9,686 nt of DNA, from assembly GCA_046593925.1 (NCBI GenBank), contig JBKJQN010000011.1, positions 1 to 9,686 on the forward strand. Reading direction: 5' to 3'. The notes under the pieces are model-generated. The model did not search any database. It worked only from the letters and a program-made list of their open reading frames with translations, and was not told where the DNA came from. Of this stretch, positions 5,907-9,686 are shown piece after piece; position 1 is the stretch's first letter, and each line of letters begins with the position of its first letter. This DNA is from JAYVYM01 sp046593925. GTDB taxonomy: Bacteria; Actinomycetota; Actinomycetes; Mycobacteriales; SCTD01. A program made the translations under genes and the position numbers.

Positions 5907-6305
5907 CTACCGGTTGGCGGCCGGGCTGGCTAGCGGCGGCGGGTTGATGATGCTGTCGATTTGGCTGGCGAGGTGGTCGGCGGAGGGTCTGCCGAGGCCG
6001 ATTGCGACGATGACCTGCTGTCGTCCGCGTCGGAGCCGGACGAGCCAGATCTGCCCGGCCGGCCTGCCTCGGCTGCTGGTGGAGCCGTGATCGACCTCGA
6101 CGTGCAGGCGCTGGTGGGTGTCGGGGTGGCTACCGCGGTAGGTCTGGGTGCGGCAGGCCGGCGTGCAGTACAGCCGTGGCCGGCCTCTGGGGTTGCGCAC
6201 GACCGGGTTCGGGCAGCCGGGGCGGGCGCACGGCGCCCCGCCGGGGGTTTCTTGCGGTGACGTAACGACCGCCGCACTGCCCGGGTCGGCCCCCGGCGCG
6301 CTCAC
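5907..6305 (-). CDS. IS21 passenger gene: small putative zinc-binding protein, unknown function
   Basis: A 132-residue protein not normally part of IS21 elements. Residues 26-51 hold four cysteines, C26-x4-C31 and C47-x3-C51 (CARPGC ... GRPRLYCTPACR), a pattern seen in small treble-clef-like zinc fingers, with an AT-hook-like GRPR next to the third Cys. The second half (QIWLVRLRRGRQQVIVAIGLGRPSADHLASQIDSII) is basic and then amphipathic. Its GTG start overlaps the istB stop by four bases (GTGA), so it is translated with istB from the same message and stops 67 bp before the element tip. DNA binding, perhaps at the terminal repeats or in target choice, is a guess. I do not recognise a named family. 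Confidence 0.72.
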   Translation of the reverse strand: MSAPGADPGSAAVVTSPQETPGGAPCARPGCPNPVVRNPRGRPRLYCTPACRTQTYRGSHPDTHQRLHVEVDHGSTSSRGRPAGQIWLVRLRRGRQQVIVAIGLGRPSADHLASQIDSIINPPPLASPAANR

Positions 6306-7105
6306 CGGCGGGCCTTGGCGGGCAGGTCGCTGCTGTCCGGTTGGCCGGGCCGGTGGTGGGGGCGGTAGCTGCGGCCGGGCATCGGGATGTGGAAGGCGGT
6401 GTTGACGAGCCGGTCCAGGATCGACTCGGCGACGACCGGGTTCGGGAACAGCGGGTACCAGTCGGCGGGCGTCCGGTTGCTGGTGATGATCAGGCTGCGG
6501 CCGGCGCGTTCGGTGATGAGCTCGTAGAGGTCGTCGGCCTGGGGCAGGGTGAGCTCGCGCATCGCGAAGTCATCGCAGATCAGCAGCGCCGGGCGGGCCC
6601 AGTGCTTGAGCCGGGTGTGCCAGGTCCGGTCGGCGTGCCCGCCGGCCAGGTCGGCGAGCAGCCGGCTGGTCTTGGTGAACAGTGCGGTGTGCCCGCGCCG
6701 GCAGGCCAGCTGCCCAAGGGCTTGGGCGATCATGGTCTTGCCGACCCCGACCGGCCCGTGCAGGATGATCGACTGCCCGGCGGTCAGGAACTCCAGGCTG
6801 GTCAGGTCCCGGATGGTGCCGGCCGGGACCTGCGGGTTGAAGCCGAAGTCGTAGTCCTCGACCGCGCAGGTCGCCTCGAAGTGCGCCGCCGCCAGGCGCC
6901 GGGTGAGCCCGGTGCTGTCCCGGCGGGTCTGCTCGTCGCCAACCAGTAACGCGATCAGCTCGGCGTGACCGAGCCCGCCGGCGTTCGCCTGGGCCAGGCG
7001 CTGACCGAGCATGTCGGCCATCCCGGTCAACCGCAGCGCCCGCAGCGCCGCCTGCACCGCCGGCGCCGGCACCGCAGCGTCCTGGCCGCTCATCGGGCCG
7101 CTCAT
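6302..7105 (-). CDS. istB: IstB, IS21-family AAA+ ATPase helper of transposition
   Basis: A 267-residue protein of typical IstB length. An N-terminal helical region (VQAALRALRLTGMADMLGQR) precedes the AAA+ core: Walker A GPVGVGKT (117-124), Walker B LLICDDF (174-180) and a sensor-type IITSNR (206-211), ending with a VESILDRL-like VAESILDRLVNTAFHI segment. IstB uses ATP to bind and remodel target DNA and stimulates the IstA transposase. I place the start at the ATG at 7105, which overlaps the istA stop as ATGA; a second ATG at 7093 would drop four residues. The frame remains open back to 8005, but that stretch is antisense to nothing and out of frame within istA, without IstB features. All motifs are intact. 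Confidence 0.93.
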   Translation of the reverse strand: MSGPMSGQDAAVPAPAVQAALRALRLTGMADMLGQRLAQANAGGLGHAELIALLVGDEQTRRDSTGLTRRLAAAHFEATCAVEDYDFGFNPQVPAGTIRDLTSLEFLTAGQSIILHGPVGVGKTMIAQALGQLACRRGHTALFTKTSRLLADLAGGHADRTWHTRLKHWARPALLICDDFAMRELTLPQADDLYELITERAGRSLIITSNRTPADWYPLFPNPVVAESILDRLVNTAFHIPMPGRSYRPHHRPGQPDSSDLPAKARR

Positions 7106-8889
7106 CGGGCCGCTGCCCGGGCCACCACGGCTCCGACCCCACCAGCTGTCGAACCGGCACCGGCGTCCCGGGTGCTGACGTTGTCGGTGCTGACGTTGTC
7201 GGTGCTGACGTCGTCGGTGCTGACGTCGTGGGTGCTGACGTCGTGGGTGCTGACGTCGTGGGTGCTGCCGTCGGCGGTGCTGCCGTCGTCGGTGCTGCCG
7301 TCGTCGTCGGGGAAGGGGAGGTGTCCGAGCAGGCCGTCGGGGCCGTGCAGGTGCGCTGGGGTGCTCATCGTGGTGTCGGTCTGCCGAGCGGCCCCTGGGC
7401 CGGTCGCCTGGTCGGCGCTGGTGCCGTTGGGAAGCGCGAGGATCCCCCGGACGGTCCGGTAGGACGGGTCCCCGGCGGTGAGCGCGGCGGCGCAGGCAGC
7501 GTCCAGAGCCTGCGGGCCGTGCTTGTCGGCGAGCCCAAGGATGCCTTGGGCGGACCGCAGCCGGTGCAAAGCCTGGACCGCGAGCAGACCCGCGACGAGC
7601 TCGTTGACGTGCGGGCCGAGCCCAGCGGCCCGGGTGCGGCACCACACCGGGTTGCGGGCGAAGAACGCGATCTTCTCCGGCGGGTAGTCGGCCGGGTCGG
7701 TGCACCGGCCGCGCAGCGCCCGCGGCCAGGTCTTGACCAGCTCGCCGCGGACATGGACCTGCACGGTGCTGTCGGTGACCCGGGTGTCGGTGACCTGCCC
7801 GATGTGCCTCCACGGCACCGAATACAGCACTTTGTCGATCGCGATGTGGCAGTCCGGGGCGACCTTGGGGCTGACCCAGCGGGCGAGCACGAACGCCCCC
7901 GCCGGCAACGGCAGCAGCGCCGGCCGCTCCACGGCGGTGAACACCGACAGCGGGCTCGCGCCCTCCAGCATCCGGTGCGACCGGACCCCGGCGACCTCGG
8001 TGCACCAGGCGACCGCCCGGGCCTGCATGTCGGCCACGCTGGCGAAGCTGCGGCCGCGCCAGAACGAGTCCCGCACGTACTGCATCATCCGCTCGACCCG
8101 CGGCTTGTCCTTGGGCTTCACTGCCCGGGCCGGGTCGACCAGGCAGCTGTAGTGCTCGGCGAGCTCGGCATACCCCCGGTTGATCAGCGGGTCATAGCGG
8201 TCCGCGGTCAACACCCCGGTCTTGAGGTTGTCGGTCACCAACCGGGTCGGGACGGCCCCGAAGAACTCGAACGCCGCCAGGTGCGAGGCGATGAACGAGC
8301 TGGCGTCCATGCTCAGCACCGGCTGGACGAACATGTGCCGGGAGCACGCCAGGACGATCACGAACGCCTGCACCCGGCGGACCCGACCGCCGACCGGATC
8401 GACCCAGCTCCCCAGATAGCCGTAGTCGATCTGCGCCTCACCGGGCGGCACGTCCGGCCGCAGCACCGTCGCCCGCTGCAACGTCGCCGCCTGCGGCAGC
8501 TCCAGCGCGACATACCGGCGCAGGCTCGCCGCCGACACCGCCACCTCGTGCTCATCGCGCAACCGCTGGTGCACCGTCGCCAGCGTGTTCGTCTTCATCA
8601 TCGACTCGATCAGCTCGCGGTGCGGCTGCAGCACCGGCCACGACAGGCTCCGAGCCCGCGCGTCGACCAGCTCCGGGAACCAGCCGGACACCCGCGCCGC
8701 CCACCCAGCCCGGTCCACCCCGTGACCATCACCCGGGACGATCCCGGCCGCCTCCGCCGCCGCGACGTACTTGCGGACCGTCTTGACATCCACCCCCAAA
8801 CTCGCCGCGACCACCGTCTTGGGCCGACCCGCATGCCAGTGCTGCAACACCTCGACAACATCGATCACCTGGAACTGCCTCCTCGCCAT
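7102..8889 (-). CDS. istA: IstA, IS21-family DDE transposase with a repetitive C-terminal tail
   Basis: A 595-residue transposase. The N-terminus (MARRQFQVIDVVEVLQHW ... GVDVKTVRKYV, about 1-45) is the DNA-binding HTH. The RNase H-like catalytic core has D155 (AQIDYG), D220 (LVTDNLK) and E266 (PRVERMMQ), a complete DDE triad, followed by the C-terminal beta-rich region. The start at 8889 was preferred over the frame's upstream end (8985) because it matches the conserved IstA N-terminus and has a GAGGG about eight bases upstream. The protein is longer than most IstA proteins (roughly 400-520). The excess is a low-complexity tail (about residues 530-595) with nine five-residue repeats such as HDVST and DDGST. 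Its stop overlaps the istB start (ATGA). Confidence 0.93.
   Translation of the reverse strand: MARRQFQVIDVVEVLQHWHAGRPKTVVAASLGVDVKTVRKYVAAAEAAGIVPGDGHGVDRAGWAARVSGWFPELVDARARSLSWPVLQPHRELIESMMKTNTLATVHQRLRDEHEVAVSAASLRRYVALELPQAATLQRATVLRPDVPPGEAQIDYGYLGSWVDPVGGRVRRVQAFVIVLACSRHMFVQPVLSMDASSFIASHLAAFEFFGAVPTRLVTDNLKTGVLTADRYDPLINRGYAELAEHYSCLVDPARAVKPKDKPRVERMMQYVRDSFWRGRSFASVADMQARAVAWCTEVAGVRSHRMLEGASPLSVFTAVERPALLPLPAGAFVLARWVSPKVAPDCHIAIDKVLYSVPWRHIGQVTDTRVTDSTVQVHVRGELVKTWPRALRGRCTDPADYPPEKIAFFARNPVWCRTRAAGLGPHVNELVAGLLAVQALHRLRSAQGILGLADKHGPQALDAACAAALTAGDPSYRTVRGILALPNGTSADQATGPGAARQTDTTMSTPAHLHGPDGLLGHLPFPDDDGSTDDGSTADGSTHDVSTHDVSTHDVSTDDVSTDNVSTDNVSTRDAGAGSTAGGVGAVVARAAAR
7171..7305. 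repeat. nine tandem 15-bp repeats inside the 3' end of istA
   Basis: Units beginning GGTGCTG start at 7171, 7186, 7201, 7216, 7231, 7246, 7261, 7276 and 7291, giving nine copies of GGTGCTGACGTCGTS-like sequence with few substitutions. In the istA frame each unit encodes five residues (DNVST, DDVST, HDVST, ADGST, DDGST). Because 15 is a multiple of three, copy-number changes would keep the istA frame and its coupling to istB. Confidence 0.92.
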
Positions 8890-8989
8890 CCGCCCGCCCT
8901 CAAGTCGACTGACCTTGAGCGGGTGCCTATGGGACAGCAGACCCGGCCACCCCCACCGACACGCCGTCCTTCGTGGACACCGCACAGGT

Positions 8990-9067
8990 AGGGAATTACG
9001 TGACCGACGACCAGGGAATTACGTGACAGAACCAGCCGCCAGGTAGGGAATTACTTGACGCACGACA
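8990..9067. repeat. right end of the IS21 element: three copies of the terminal repeat
   Basis: AGGGAATTACGTGAC occurs at 8990-9004 and 9013-9027, and AGGGAATTACTTGAC at 9045-9059, the last inside the terminal inverted repeat that ends at 9067. Spacings are 23 and 32 bp. The right end thus has three copies against two at the left. They lie upstream of istA, where transposase binding could also influence istA transcription. Confidence 0.85.
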
Positions 9068-9563
9068 GCGCGTTCAGCCCCTTCACCCCGGTGTAGCCGT
9101 ACCCGGCGCCCTGCTTGGCGTAGCCGTACGTCGCCTTCACCGTGTCGTCGACATCGACGAACGCCAACACCTCGCCGCCGGGCAGTACCGGTGCCTGCGA
9201 GGCGAGTTGGGCCAGGAAGCGGGCGGCGACCGCGTCGAGCTGGCGGACATGGCCGAAGGTGAACGTGCGCAGGAACGTCCCCAGCGTCGACGGCGCCCGG
9301 ACCCCGTCGAACAGCCTGGGCATCCCGCCGTGCCGAAGCAGACCCAGCCCGGCGATCGAGTTCGCGCCGGCGACCATCCCGGCGACCAGCGCCGACACCT
9401 TCGCCGGCGCGTTCGCCCCGCCCTTGCTCGGCAAGCTCAGGTGCGTGCCGACCAGAGCGGCCAGCTCGCACCGCTGGGCGAGCGCGGCGACCGGCGCCAA
9501 CCCGCCGCACGACACCAGGTTCGGGTCATCGAACACTGCCGACTCCACGTGGCAAACTCGCAT
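9051..9563 (-). pseudogene. IS1380-family transposase, N-terminal third (split by IS21)
   Basis: The frame starts at ATG 9563, with AAGGG 9-13 bases upstream, and reads MRVCHVESAVFDDPNLVS, a typical IS1380 N-terminus, through LFDGVRAPSTLGTFLRTFTFGH and the first catalytic strand LAFVDVDDTVKATYG (Asp within 137-140) to GVKGLNAL (residue 166). It then crosses into the IS21 element at 9067, adds four foreign residues and stops at a TAA (9051-9053). The remaining transposase lies at 4882-5839. It lacks the second Asp and the Glu and cannot be active alone. Confidence 0.88.
9068..9075. repeat. target-site duplication, right copy (IS21 element)
   Basis: gcgcgttc, identical to 5832-5839, follows the CGACA tip at 9063-9067. 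Deleting the element plus one copy joins AACGCG-CTG-ATC in frame and restores the IS1380 transposase reading KGLNALIATV. Confidence 0.88.
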
Positions 9564-9670
9564 CTCACGGATGCCCTTCTGTGCGGTTGGACAGGCCCTT
9601 AGACAAGACCCATCCTCCCTGCTCAGGAGGGCATTCGTGCGTCACGACCCGCGCTCAGCAACGCCTTTCA

Positions 9671-9686
9671 GCGGTGCATCCAGGCT
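9671..9686. repeat. right terminal inverted repeat of the IS1380 element
   Basis: gcggtgcatccaggct is the exact reverse complement of 4736-4751 and lies about 110 bp upstream of the transposase start codon. It occupies the last 16 bases of the window. Confidence 0.85.

Larger units (their letters stand above)
5840..9067 (-). mobile_element. IS21-family insertion sequence with istA, istB and a third gene
   Basis: A 3228-bp element inserted in the IS1380 transposase gene. Its ends are 24-bp inverted repeats (5840-5863 and 9044-9067; 22 of 24 identical) beginning TGTCG and ending CGACA, i.e. the TG...CA tips usual for IS21, with an 8-bp target duplication gcgcgttc on each side. Both ends carry extra copies of a GTCACGTAATTCCCT repeat. 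Inside is a minus-strand operon istA-istB-orf3 with 4-bp overlaps at both joints. It is longer than usual for the family (about 2-2.6 kb) because of a C-terminal extension of IstA and the third gene. All frames are intact, so it looks recent and potentially active. Confidence 0.93.
4736..9686 (-). mobile_element. IS1380-family insertion sequence, interrupted by an IS21-family element
   Basis: Bounded by perfect 16-bp inverted repeats (agcctggatgcaccgc at 4736-4751 and its complement at 9671-9686) and encoding an IS1380-type transposase in two pieces. Without the nested IS21 element and one 8-bp target copy the element would be 1715 bp, normal for the family. The left end interrupts a gene start. 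The right end falls on the last base of the window, so the flanking target duplication cannot be checked. If the true tip is CCTGG (4738), the adjacent bases do not give matching 4-bp flanks, so the exact boundary is uncertain by two bases. Both halves are intact in frame, so it was probably functional before interruption. Confidence 0.85.

Noticed and set aside
7171..7305. CRISPR-like array
   Set aside because: The units are directly adjacent 15-bp coding repeats without spacers and lie in frame in istA.
7106..8005. A 300-codon N-terminal extension of the istB frame
   Set aside because: It runs out of frame through istA, is Arg/Pro/Gly/Ala-rich with a repeat-derived RRQHPRRQH stretch, and IstB homology begins only near the ATG at 7105.
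7228..8991. A 587-codon open frame on the plus strand
   Set aside because: It is antisense to istA along its whole length, has an Arg/Gly/Pro/Val-rich composition typical of high-GC shadow frames, and shows no family motif.

Overview
The window is high-GC DNA (estimated near two thirds G+C) with GTG starts, GTGA/ATGA stop-start overlaps and -10 boxes lying six bases before an ATG (leaderless promoters). Together with the insertion-sequence types this points to an actinomycete; the genus cannot be told. It looks like an accessory region: a chromosomal gene end, two toxin-antitoxin-like pairs, a phage/island-type integrase, a self-regulating TetR repressor, and a nested pair of insertion sequences filling the right half.

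Layout. 1-734 (+): C-terminal part of an NAD-dependent epimerase/dehydratase (extended SDR) cut by the window edge. 876-1471 (+): DUF433 antitoxin-like gene overlapping a DUF5615 PIN-like gene by 4 bp. 1537-2409 (-): complete tyrosine recombinase with all catalytic residues, converging on the previous pair. 2675-3747 (-): two-gene operon of an excisionase-type HTH protein and a DUF6036 nucleotidyltransferase, overlapping by 4 bp, with an AT-rich promoter full of inverted repeats. 3748-4108: divergent intergenic region holding that promoter and the tetR promoter. 4109-4690 (+): TetR-family repressor with a strong promoter carrying two near-identical tetO-like palindromes, followed with overlapping stop/start by a gene of which only 15 codons remain.

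4736-9686: an IS1380-family element with 16-bp perfect inverted ends; the right end coincides with the last base of the window. Its transposase is split into two halves (9563 to 9068, and 5839 to 4882) by a 3228-bp IS21-family element at 5840-9067. The IS21 element has 24-bp inverted ends (22 identical), an 8-bp target duplication (gcgcgttc), multiple subterminal repeats, and a three-gene operon istA-istB-orf3 joined by 4-bp overlaps. The third gene is a small putative zinc-binding protein, and IstA has a C-terminal tail made of nine 15-bp tandem repeats. Removing the IS21 element and one target copy restores an in-frame 481-residue IS1380 transposase, so the order of events is clear: the IS1380 element interrupted the TetR target gene, then the IS21 element interrupted the IS1380 element.

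The observations most worth following are the tetO-like operator pair, the third gene of the IS21 element, the repeat tail of IstA, and the HTH/DUF6036 pair. None can be called a new system from sequence reading alone.
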